Shown here: one piece after another, positions 1 to 5,392 of the stretch
Numbering within the stretch: the first letter of the stretch is position 1
How the letters are laid out: every line of letters begins with the position of its first letter
Assembly (NCBI GenBank): GCA_946480485.1
Contig: CAMLJW010000299.1
Span: forward strand, 1 to 6,705
Length of the DNA stretch: 6,705 nucleotides
Direction: 5' to 3'
DNA from: an uncultured Streptomyces sp.
GTDB lineage: Bacteria; Actinomycetota; Actinomycetes; Streptomycetales; Streptomycetaceae
Notes under the pieces: generated by a model
What the model was told of the DNA's origin: nothing
The model's database searches: none
What the model saw: the letters and a program-made list of their open reading frames with translations, nothing else
Made by a program: the position numbers and the translations under genes

Positions 1-212
1 GACTCAAGGAGATCCGCAACGGCTTCGACCTGAAGAAGGAGATGGCCGAGGTCACGGACGCGGTGCACGGCCGCGAGTCCGAGTCGTCCTCCTCCTCCGC
101 GTCCTCTTCCTCTTCCTCATCCTCATCGGGCTCCGGCACCGTCGACATGACGAAGAAGCGCGAGAGCCTCGCATCGGACGAGCGCCCGCCGTTCGACGCG
201 GACGCGACCTGA
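1..212 (+). CDS. tatB: Sec-independent protein translocase TatB, C-terminal part (5' truncated)
   Basis: This is the last 69 codons of a gene that begins left of the window, read in the frame starting at base 3 and ending at TGA 210-212. The visible part starts in a charged amphipathic segment (LKEIRNGFDLKKEM) typical of the region after the TatB membrane helix. It continues through a tract of 14 serines in 15 residues (bases 84-128) and ends in DERPPFDADAT, which I recognise as the tail of Streptomyces TatB. TatB is a membrane subunit of the twin-arginine pathway; with TatC it binds signal peptides of folded proteins before export. The membrane helix itself lies outside the window, so identity rests on the tail and on remembered gene context. 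The serine tract includes TCT and TCA codons, which are uncommon in such high-GC genomes. The tail of TatB is not conserved between phyla and is probably disordered. Confidence 0.82.
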   Translation, partial: LKEIRNGFDLKKEMAEVTDAVHGRESESSSSSASSSSSSSSSGSGTVDMTKKRESLASDERPPFDADAT

Positions 213-238
213 GGCGTACGCCCCCCTGGAGCGGATGC

Positions 239-256
239 GCTCTGTGCTCCCAGAGC
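239..256 (+). terminator. Weak hairpin downstream of tatB
   Basis: GCTCTG (239-244) and CAGAGC (251-256) form a perfect 6-bp stem around a 6-base loop, 26 bp after the tatB stop. There is no T tract after it, which is common for terminators in high-GC actinomycetes. The stem is short, so this is only a candidate terminator. A 10-bp palindrome, GGCGTACGCC, lies just upstream at 213-222. Confidence 0.28.
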
Positions 257-354
257 CCTGCGTCACCTCCGTTTGCCTGCTCACAGCGGTCCGGACCTGA
301 CGCGTACGCGACCCACCAGCCGACCGGTTTCGCGGCTCGGTCCCAAGCTGTGGC

Positions 355-360
355 TATCCT
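355..360 (+). promoter_or_regulatory. Possible -10 element for the hypothetical gene
   Basis: TATCCT at 355-360 matches the TAnnnT pattern of actinobacterial -10 boxes. It lies 83 bp before the proposed start at 444 in the 231-bp gap after tatB, where a promoter is expected if the hairpin at 239-256 ends the upstream transcript. No convincing -35 hexamer lies 16-19 bp upstream. This is a weak call. Confidence 0.2.
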
Positions 361-443
361 GCCTAGTTGTTGTGCGGACCCGAAGGACGCCCGAGGGGGG
401 CGGGCCGCTTCGGTCCGACGAGAGCAAGGAGGCGTCCGGGCAC

Positions 444-1115
444 ATGGAGACGACAAGGCGGGTAGACGCGCAGGCGCCGGCCGCGGAGGACGGACAACAG
501 GTCACCTCCGCCCGGCGCACGGTCGACGGCTACCTGCTGGCGCCCTTCCCGTGGTACGGCCTCGACGAGGCTTTCACGGGGCCGCGCTGGCTGATGAAGG
601 TCGGCACCACCGCTGACGGTGCCGTCGAGCACGGCTCGATCGGGCACGGCGACGAGCCGTCCGTACGGAGCGAAGGGGCCTGCGGGGCGGCGAAGGACGC
701 CAAGGAGCGGTTCGCGGTGGTGGTCACCGTCGGGGCCCACCCCGTGCGGCGCAGCGCCGACGGCACCGGGCTCCTGGAGGCCACCTCGGTCTCCTCCGCG
801 GCCTGGCTAGCGGGGGTGGGTTTGCTGTCCTGCACCTGGCCCGGCCACCTGGACCACACCCTGCGGGACGACTGGCTGGACCAGCAGACCGAGACGGCAT
901 GGGTCCTCGCGGACGACCTCACGGGCTCCGACTGGGCGACGCTTTCCCTCCCCGTGGACGGGGTGCCCAGCACCTTCCACTACCGCGAGTCCGAGTACGG
1001 CTGGGTCCTCGCGGGCTCCACCCCGGATGGCGTCCACCTGGGGGCGTACGGGCGGGGAATGAGCGCGTACGGGCTCGGTTTCTCGGTGATCAAGGACATC
1101 GCGTCGTACGCCTAG
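444..1115 (+). CDS. Conserved-looking hypothetical protein, 223 aa
   Basis: I do not recognise a named family. The open frame extends upstream to 273, but ATG 444 is preferred because AAGGAGG lies at 426-432 (11-base spacing, slightly long) and the upstream codons do not look coding. The product is a soluble, acidic, tryptophan-rich protein with no signal peptide and no clear membrane segment. Residues 1-25 look disordered. A folded region then begins near TVDGYLLAPFPWYGL (26-40). The middle has a hydrophobic strand (FAVVVTVGAHPV, 90-101) and an Ala/Gly/Leu-rich stretch (SAAWLAGVGLLSC, 118-130). The C-terminal third is rich in aromatic residues and glycine (FHYRESEYGWVLAG, then AYGRGMSAYGLGF). 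Strong G/C third-position bias across the frame supports a real gene. It is convergent with mrp across a strong hairpin. I recall similar uncharacterised proteins in streptomycetes but assign no function. Confidence 0.85.
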   Translation: METTRRVDAQAPAAEDGQQVTSARRTVDGYLLAPFPWYGLDEAFTGPRWLMKVGTTADGAVEHGSIGHGDEPSVRSEGACGAAKDAKERFAVVVTVGAHPVRRSADGTGLLEATSVSSAAWLAGVGLLSCTWPGHLDHTLRDDWLDQQTETAWVLADDLTGSDWATLSLPVDGVPSTFHYRESEYGWVLAGSTPDGVHLGAYGRGMSAYGLGFSVIKDIASYA

Positions 1116-1127
1116 GAGACACGCCCT

Positions 1128-1163
1128 AGCCGATACGCAGTCGTAGGCCCAGCCGATACGCAG
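1128..1163. repeat. 13-bp direct repeat beside the convergent terminator
   Basis: AGCCGATACGCAG occurs at 1128-1140 and again at 1151-1163, a start-to-start distance of 23 bp. The last 7 bases of each copy (TACGCAG) match the outer end of the left arm of the large hairpin at 1157-1204, so the right arm could pair at its base with either copy. It probably arose by a short local duplication. Confidence 0.7.
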
Positions 1164-1204
1164 GTGGGGGTGCCGTCTCTCGGGACGGCACCCCCACCTG
1201 CGTA
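1157..1204. terminator. Perfect 21-bp inverted repeat, bidirectional terminator
   Basis: Bases 1157-1177 and 1184-1204 are perfect reverse complements of 21 bp, separated by the 6-base loop TCTCGG. The hairpin lies between the stop of the hypothetical gene (1115) on the + strand and the stop of mrp (1222) on the - strand, so it can end transcripts from both sides. No poly-T tract follows on either strand, as is usual in Streptomyces. A 12-bp palindrome (ACTGAGCTCAGT, 1204-1215) abuts its right end. Confidence 0.88.
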
Positions 1205-1221
1205 CTGAGCTCAGTCACAGC

Positions 1222-2355
1222 TCAGAACTTGTTGCGCGGTGTGATTCCCAACGACATGCCCGACAGGCCCCGCTGGCGGCCGCCCAGCTTGCCCGCGATC
1301 GAGCGCAGGGCTGAGCCGGCCGGGGAGCCGGGGTCGGTGAGGACGACCGGCTTTCCCTCGTCGCCGCCCTCGCGGAGGCGGACGTCGATGGGGATGGCGC
1401 CGAGGACCGGCACAGTGGTGCCCGTCGTGCGCGTGAGGCCGTCGGCGACGCTCTGGCCGCCGCCCGTGCCGAAGACGTCGACCATCTCGTCGCAGTGCGG
1501 GCAGGGGAGTCCGGACATGTTCTCGACAACGCCGACGATCTTCTGATGGGTCTGGACGGCGATGGAGCCGGCCCGCTCGGCGACCTCCGCGGCGGCCTGC
1601 TGCGGGGTCGTCACCACCAGGATCTCCGCGTTCGGGACCAGCTGCGCGACCGAGATGGCGATATCACCCGTACCCGGGGGCAAGTCGAGCAGCAGCACGT
1701 CCAGGTCGCCCCAGTAGACGTCCGCGAGGAACTGCTGGAGCGCGCGGTGGAGCATCGGACCACGCCACACCACCGGGGCGTTGCCCGGGGTGAACATGCC
1801 GATCGAAATGACCTTCACTCCCTGCGCGGACGGCGGCATGATCATGTTCTCGACCTGGGTCGGACGGCCGTCAACACCCAGCATGCGCGGCACGGAGTGG
1901 CCGTAGATGTCCGCGTCGACCACGCCCACCTTCAGGCCGTCCGCCGCCATCGCCGCCGCGAGGTTGACCGTCACGGACGACTTGCCGACGCCGCCCTTGC
2001 CGGAGGCCACCGCGTAGACACGCGTGAGCGAGCCCGGCTTTGCGAACGGGACCTCGCGCTCGGCCTGGCCGCCGCGCAGCGCGGCCGCCAGCTCACGGCG
2101 CTGTTCGTCGCTCATCACGTCCAGCGTGACGTCGACGCGCGTGACACCGTCGACCGCCGCGATCGCCTGCGTCACGTTCTCCGTGATGGTCTGGCGCATC
2201 GGGCAGCCGGAGACGGTCAGATACACGGTGACCGCGACCGCACCGTCCGCACCGATCTCCACCGACTTGACCATCCCCAGCTCGGTGATGGGTCGCTGGA
2301 TCTCGGGATCGTTCACCGTCGCCAGTGCTTCGCGCACCGCGTCTTCCGTAGCCAT
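1222..2355 (-). CDS. mrp: Mrp/NBP35-family Fe-S cluster carrier ATPase
   Basis: The 377-residue product is a cytosolic P-loop ATPase of the Mrp/ApbC/NBP35 family; such proteins bind a labile Fe-S cluster between subunits and pass it to apoproteins. Residues 1-90 form a MIP18/DUF59-type domain, with the conserved cysteine in the SGCP motif (Cys51). The ATPase domain follows: deviant Walker A SGKGGVGKSS (118-127), switch I-like VVDADIYGHSVPRMLG (145-160), Walker B LLLDLPPGTGD (221-231), then the cluster-binding CPHC pair (Cys285, Cys288) after ENMSGLP. All key residues are present and the length is normal for the two-domain bacterial form. The start at ATG 2355 gives the expected N-terminus. 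No Shine-Dalgarno sequence precedes it, while a -10-like hexamer does, so a leaderless mRNA is possible. It lies 44 bp after the DUF1003 gene on the same strand and may be the last gene of that transcript, which would end at the hairpin 1157-1204. Confidence 0.96.
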   Translation of the reverse strand: MATEDAVREALATVNDPEIQRPITELGMVKSVEIGADGAVAVTVYLTVSGCPMRQTITENVTQAIAAVDGVTRVDVTLDVMSDEQRRELAAALRGGQAEREVPFAKPGSLTRVYAVASGKGGVGKSSVTVNLAAAMAADGLKVGVVDADIYGHSVPRMLGVDGRPTQVENMIMPPSAQGVKVISIGMFTPGNAPVVWRGPMLHRALQQFLADVYWGDLDVLLLDLPPGTGDIAISVAQLVPNAEILVVTTPQQAAAEVAERAGSIAVQTHQKIVGVVENMSGLPCPHCDEMVDVFGTGGGQSVADGLTRTTGTTVPVLGAIPIDVRLREGGDEGKPVVLTDPGSPAGSALRSIAGKLGGRQRGLSGMSLGITPRNKF

Positions 2356-2362
2356 ACGGACG

Positions 2363-2368
2363 ATGGTA
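2363..2368 (-). promoter_or_regulatory. Possible -10 box for a leaderless mrp transcript
   Basis: Read on the minus strand, TACCAT fits TAnnnT and ends 7 bases before the mrp ATG. Transcription would then begin at or next to the A of the start codon. No Shine-Dalgarno-like sequence lies before the ATG, which agrees with a leaderless message. No good -35 match exists 17-19 bp upstream, which weakens the call. Confidence 0.4.
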
Positions 2369-2399
2369 CGGCGCTTGCACCCACGCCCGGAAAGCCCGG

Positions 2400-2978
2400 T
2401 CAGTGGTCGCTTACATCACGCCCGTGCGGGTGTTCCGCCGGGAATACGACACGTCCGTCCGGCCGGTGCTCGTCCAGCTCCCTGACCAGGTCCTCGAGCT
2501 CGGAGCGAATCCAGTCCCGGGTGGCGACCTCACCGAGGCCGGTGCGCAGCGCGGCGATCTCGCGGGTCAGATACTCGGTGTCCGCGATCGACCGTTCGTT
2601 CTGCTTGCGGTCCTGTTCGAGGTTGACCCGGTCGCGGTCGGCCTGCCGGTTCTGCGCGAGCAGGATCAGCGGGGCGGCGTACGAGGCCTGGACCGAGAGC
2701 ATCAGGGTCAGGAAGATGAACGGGAACTGGTCGAATCGCAGCTCCCTGGGCGCCGCGGTGTTCCACAGCACCCACAGGATGATGACCACCGTCATCCAGA
2801 CGATGAACCGCCCGGTGCCCAGGAACCGCGCGATCCGCTCCGACAGCCGTCCGAAGGCCTCCGGGTCCCACTCGGGCATCAGCCTGCGCCGCGGCGGCAG
2901 CGGCTGGTCGAGCCGGATACGCGGCCGCGCGGTGGCACCCATGGGGACCCGATCGCGGGGGTCGCGTTCAGGAGCCAC
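2400..2978 (-). CDS. DUF1003 family membrane protein, 192 aa
   Basis: The protein has an N-terminal basic, proline-rich segment, then FGRLSERIARFLGTGRF (42-58). Two membrane helices follow: FIVWMTVVIILWVLW (58-72) and PFIFLTLMLSVQASYAAPLI (86-105). The signature after the second helix, LILLAQNRQADRDR (104-117), marks the DUF1003 family, whose function is unknown. Residues 110-170 are highly charged and probably a cytosolic coiled coil. The open frame extends to 3221, but GTG 2978 is chosen because AGGGGGG lies a few bases upstream and the codons before it lie inside the MgtE-like gene. ATG 2942 is a possible later start. The gene overlaps the end of the MgtE-like gene by 11 bp, which suggests translational coupling. 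Family assignment is firm; the role is unknown. Confidence 0.92.
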   Translation of the reverse strand: MAPERDPRDRVPMGATARPRIRLDQPLPPRRRLMPEWDPEAFGRLSERIARFLGTGRFIVWMTVVIILWVLWNTAAPRELRFDQFPFIFLTLMLSVQASYAAPLILLAQNRQADRDRVNLEQDRKQNERSIADTEYLTREIAALRTGLGEVATRDWIRSELEDLVRELDEHRPDGRVVFPAEHPHGRDVSDH

Positions 2979-4275
2979 GGTCGCCCCCCTTGGCCATCCC
3001 GGTTCCTTCGGCCGCCTCCTCGGCCAGGTGGAACTCCGTCTCGCGCCAGTCGTCGGGCAGCATGTGGTCGAGTACATCGTCCACGGTGACCGCCCCGAGC
3101 AGCGAGCCACTCTCGTCGACGACGGGCTCCGCGACCATGTCGTACGCCGCGAAAAAGCCGGCCACCACGGGCAGCGCGGCCTCCGGGGCCAGCGGCTGGA
3201 GATCGTCGCCGAGGAGCGCACCGACCAGCGTGTACGGAGGCTCGCGCAGCAGCCGCTGGAAGTGGACCATGCCGAGATACTTGCCCGTCGGAGTCTCGTC
3301 GGGTGGACGGCACACGTACACCTGGGCGGCCAGCGCCGGGGAGAGGTCGGGGTTGCGGACCCGGGCCAGCGCGTCGGCGACCGTCGCGTCCGGCTGCAAC
3401 ACGATCGGCTCGGTGGTCATCAGGCCGCCGGCCGTCCGCTCCTCATACGCCATCAGCCGCCGCACGTCCGCCGCCTCGTCCGGGCGCATCAGCTTGAGCA
3501 GCCGCTCCTTGTCCTCCTCCGGCAGCTCGGCCAGCAGGTCGGCCGCGTCGTCGGGGTCCATCGCCTCCAGGACGTCGGCCGCGCGCTCCTCCTTGAGCTT
3601 GCCGAGGATCTCGATCTGGTCGTCCTCGGGCAGCTCTTCGAGGACGTCGGCGAGCCGGTCGTCGTCGAGGGCGGCGGCCACCTCGGCGCGCCGCTTGGCC
3701 GAGAGGTGGTGCAGGACGTTCGCGAGGTCGGCCGCGCGCAGCTGCTCGAAGGTGGCGAGCAGGCTCTCCGCGCCCTGCCCGTGCTCCTCCAGGGAGAACC
3801 CGGTCACGGCGGACCACTCGACGGTGAGCGTCTCGCCTTTGCTGCGCCGGAAGGCGCCGCCCTTCCCCTTCCGTACGAAGACCCGGTCGATCTCCCAGTC
3901 CCTGCGGGCCGGCAGCTGCTGCACCGACACATCCAGGACCGTCACCTCCTCGCCGGTATCGACGAGCCGTACGCGCCGGTCGAGCAGCTCGCCGAGCACG
4001 AGCCGTTCGGTGGGCCGCTGCTCGAATCGCCGCATGTTCAGGACACCTGTGATGATGACCTGGCCCGACTCGATGCCGGTCACGCGGGTCATCGGCAGGA
4101 AAACGCGGCGGCGTGTGGACAGCTCGACGACCAGGCCGAGCAGCCGGGGCGGGCGGCGTCCGACGCGCAGCATGGCGACCAGGTCGCGCACCCGGCCCAC
4201 CTGGTCGCCGTTCGGGTCGAAGACGGCGACGCCGGAGAGGTGCGAGACGAAGATCCGGGGGGCGCCTGCGGCCAT
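2968..4275 (-). CDS. Soluble PRC-barrel / MgtE-N / CBS-pair protein, no transport domain
   Basis: The 435-residue product begins with PRC-barrel-like beta modules (about 6-75: VFDPNGDQVGRVRDLVAML; about 90-160: a second similar unit). An MgtE N-terminal helical superhelix follows (about 172-280), with repeated acidic motifs such as LEELPEDDQIEIL and LLAELPEEDKERLL. A pair of CBS domains comes next (about 283-345 and 346-406: GGLMTTEPIVLQPDATVADAL, then LGAVTVDDVLDHMLPDDW). In MgtE channels the N and CBS domains sense Mg2+ and gate a five-helix membrane pore. Here the protein ends after the second CBS domain with a short acidic tail and has no membrane helix, so it cannot be a channel itself. 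Related pore-less proteins are, as far as I recall, common in actinomycetes and often labelled Mg transporter. ATG 4275 has an ideal Shine-Dalgarno; an upstream ATG at 4371 is less likely. It overlaps the downstream DUF1003 gene. A sensory or scaffold role is inferred. Confidence 0.92.
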   Translation of the reverse strand: MAAGAPRIFVSHLSGVAVFDPNGDQVGRVRDLVAMLRVGRRPPRLLGLVVELSTRRRVFLPMTRVTGIESGQVIITGVLNMRRFEQRPTERLVLGELLDRRVRLVDTGEEVTVLDVSVQQLPARRDWEIDRVFVRKGKGGAFRRSKGETLTVEWSAVTGFSLEEHGQGAESLLATFEQLRAADLANVLHHLSAKRRAEVAAALDDDRLADVLEELPEDDQIEILGKLKEERAADVLEAMDPDDAADLLAELPEEDKERLLKLMRPDEAADVRRLMAYEERTAGGLMTTEPIVLQPDATVADALARVRNPDLSPALAAQVYVCRPPDETPTGKYLGMVHFQRLLREPPYTLVGALLGDDLQPLAPEAALPVVAGFFAAYDMVAEPVVDESGSLLGAVTVDDVLDHMLPDDWRETEFHLAEEAAEGTGMAKGGDRGS

Positions 4276-4281
4276 GCCGCG

Positions 4282-4290
4282 CCTCCTTTT
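4282..4290 (-). promoter_or_regulatory. Strong ribosome binding site fixing the MgtE-like gene start
   Basis: The minus strand reads AAAAGGAGG with 6 bases to ATG 4275. It decides between this start and an in-frame ATG 32 codons upstream (4371). The intervening codons would encode a Gln-Lys repeat and include many A- or T-ending codons (GTA, AGA, AGT, GAA, AAA), unlike the rest of the gene, so that stretch is read as untranslated leader. Confidence 0.8.
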
Positions 4291-4305
4291 CGCACTGCTT
4301 TCGTC

Positions 4306-4349
4306 CTGCTTCTGCTTCTGCTTCTGCGTACTGCTTCTGCCTACTGCCT
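4306..4349. repeat. CTGCTT hexamer repeats in the leader of the MgtE-like gene
   Basis: On the + strand CTGCTT occurs in tandem at 4306, 4312 and 4318, followed by the variants CTGCGT (4324), CTGCTT (4331), CTGCCT (4337) and CTGCCT (4344). In the minus-strand transcript this gives a purine-rich run of GCAGAA/AAGCAG units about 30-75 bases before the start codon. The stretch is visibly less GC-rich than its surroundings. It may be a simple slippage-generated microsatellite or a functional, unstructured 5' leader. Confidence 0.75.
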
Positions 4350-4374
4350 GGTATTGGCCGGATTTCCCCATTGT

Positions 4375-4414
4375 CCGGTCGGATGGCCTTCAGGCTAGCC
4401 CGTCCCGGTCGGAT
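4375..4414. promoter_or_regulatory. Direct repeat CCGGTCGGAT in the divergent intergenic region, possible operator
   Basis: CCGGTCGGAT occurs exactly at 4375-4384 and 4405-4414, both copies preceded by GTC or GTCC. The spacing is 30 bp start to start, close to three helical turns, so a dimeric regulator could bind both copies on one face. The repeat lies between the divergent MgtE-like and lipoprotein genes, and a -10-like TAGCCT (minus strand, 4392-4397) lies between the copies. A regulator binding here could control one or both genes. No known regulator box is recognised. The rest of 4276-4519 has no convincing -35/-10 pair for the lipoprotein gene. Confidence 0.4.
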
Positions 4415-4519
4415 ACGCCCTGGTGAGCGGTCCGGAAGGACTGGATCCGATGGGCGTGGGCGGCACCGGTACGCTGCCGTACGCCGTTGAGGAGCCCCCG
4501 CACGAGAGGCAGCCCACCT

Positions 4520-5281
4520 GTGACTGGATTTCCCCAGGGTCGTACCCACAGGGCCGCGCTGGCGAGCGCGATGTGCGCACTGGTGCTGACAGGGACAGCG
4601 CTGACGGGCTGCGGTGGCGAAGACCCGGACGCGGGCACCAACGGCGTCGGCAAGCTCTCCGCCGACAAGATCCAGGCCAGGACGACCCAGGCGGCCTGGG
4701 GCGCGAACGCGGTCCGTCTCTCCGGCGCGGTGGTCAGCAACGGGCGGACTTACAAGCTCGACATGCGCCTCAAGTCCGACGGCGGCACCGGTTCGGTCAC
4801 CTCGAAGGGCACGACGTTCCGGCTGCTGCGGGTCGGCGGGCATCTGTTCCTGAAGGCCGAGGCGGAGTTCTGGGACCACGAGGAGGGCGACAAGGGCGGC
4901 GACAGCCACCGGGACGCGGAGGCCGCCGACAAGCTCGCCGGCATGTACGTCAAGGTCCCGCCAGGCGACCCCGCCCACAAGCGTTTCAGCGGCTTCACGG
5001 ACAAGCACATACTCCTCGACAGCCTCCTCACCCTGCACGGCACCCTGGCCACGGACGGCCACTACGAGCAGTCCGGCATCCGCACGATCCGCATCACCGG
5101 CGACAAGGGCTCCGGCGGCACGCTGGACGTCTCCCTGGAGGGCAAGCCCTATCCGCTCCGGCTGGTCCGAGCAGGCGGCGCCGGAACGCTCCGCCTCACG
5201 GAGTGGGGCAGGGACTTCGCTCTTGAGGAGCCGGAGAAGAACGAGATGGTGGACTACGGGCGGCAACTGCCGACGTCGTAA
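4520..5281 (+). CDS. Putative secreted lipoprotein, 253 aa
   Basis: The N-terminus is a classic lipoprotein signal: basic residues (R8, H10, R11), a hydrophobic core (about 12-27) and lipobox LTGC with acceptor Cys31. The mature protein would be anchored to the outer face of the cell membrane. After a Gly/Asp-rich linker come LSADKIQARTTQAAWGANAV (46-65) and alternating strand-like segments (VRLSGAVV, YKLDMRLKS, GSVTSKGTTFRLLRVGGHLFLKA). This pattern resembles the LolA/LppX-like beta half-barrel lipoproteins of actinobacteria, but I cannot confirm the fold. Residues 117-138 form an acidic, histidine-containing loop. GTG 4520 is chosen because the frame upstream offers only TTG 4487 with no Shine-Dalgarno, while GAGAGG (4504-4509) precedes GTG by 10 bases, a weak site. 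The next ATG, at 4570, would remove most of the signal peptide. The gene is divergent from the MgtE-like gene. The ligand or role is unknown. Confidence 0.88.
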   Translation: MTGFPQGRTHRAALASAMCALVLTGTALTGCGGEDPDAGTNGVGKLSADKIQARTTQAAWGANAVRLSGAVVSNGRTYKLDMRLKSDGGTGSVTSKGTTFRLLRVGGHLFLKAEAEFWDHEEGDKGGDSHRDAEAADKLAGMYVKVPPGDPAHKRFSGFTDKHILLDSLLTLHGTLATDGHYEQSGIRTIRITGDKGSGGTLDVSLEGKPYPLRLVRAGGAGTLRLTEWGRDFALEEPEKNEMVDYGRQLPTS

Positions 5282-5299
5282 GGGCTGCCGCGCGCCGTC

Positions 5300-5319
5300 G
5301 GGGGCGCGGGGCCGCCCCC
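5300..5319. terminator. GC-rich hairpin between convergent genes
   Basis: GGGGGCG (5300-5306) and CGCCCCC (5313-5319) form a perfect 7-bp stem around a 6-base loop, 18 bp after the lipoprotein stop. It lies between the convergent lipoprotein and split-barrel-like genes, so it may serve both. A smaller hairpin GCGGC-TCC-GCCGC follows at 5323-5335. Confidence 0.5.
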
Positions 5320-5320
5320 T

Positions 5321-5351
5321 ATGCGGCTCCGCCGCGCGGGCGCGACCAGCC
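5321..5351. repeat. Streptomyces-type dispersed intergenic repeat (GCGGCTCCGCCGC motif)
   Basis: The stretch from ATGCGGCTCCGCCGCGCGGG through GCGCGACCAGCC matches a short motif I recall as common at the 3' ends of genes throughout Streptomyces chromosomes, often next to GGGGCGCGGGG as here (5301-5311). The core is a 5-bp stem with a 3-base loop (5323-5335). It behaves like a REP-type element. Identification is from memory and only one copy lies in the window. Confidence 0.45.
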
Positions 5352-5392
5352 GCGGCGGACCGACAGTCTCTGAACCGGCCTTCCGGCGGAGC

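Noticed and set aside
273..443. An upstream extension of the hypothetical gene to TTG 273
   Set aside because: There is no ribosome binding site at 273, the stretch contains a likely promoter region, and a Shine-Dalgarno precedes ATG 444.
4306..4349. The hexamer repeats considered as a CRISPR-like array
   Set aside because: The units are 6 bp, in direct tandem with no spacers.
4276..4371. A 32-residue Gln-Lys-rich N-terminal extension of the MgtE-like protein from ATG 4371
   Set aside because: There is a textbook Shine-Dalgarno before ATG 4275, none before 4371, and the codons between end in A or T far more often than the gene does.
1495..4398. A 967-codon open frame on the + strand opposite mrp, the DUF1003 gene and the MgtE-like gene
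   Set aside because: Its translation is rich in Arg, His and Gly without domains, and the opposite strand carries three recognisable families. Long antisense open frames are a usual by-product of G/C third positions at high GC.
2990..4426. A 478-codon + strand open frame opposite the MgtE-like gene
   Set aside because: The product is Ser/Arg-rich with no known motif, as expected of a shadow of the real gene.
4423..5226. A + strand open frame beginning at GTG 4423 and overlapping the lipoprotein gene in another frame
   Set aside because: Its first residues look passable, but beyond about 4560 it is a frame-shifted reading of the lipoprotein gene with Arg/Gly-rich sequence. No good ribosome binding site was seen.
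3443..5266. A 607-codon minus-strand open frame across the MgtE-like and lipoprotein genes
   Set aside because: It is out of frame with the MgtE-like gene and antisense to the lipoprotein gene. Its translation becomes Arg/Gly/Ala-rich low-complexity sequence, and no ribosome binding site or domain supports it.
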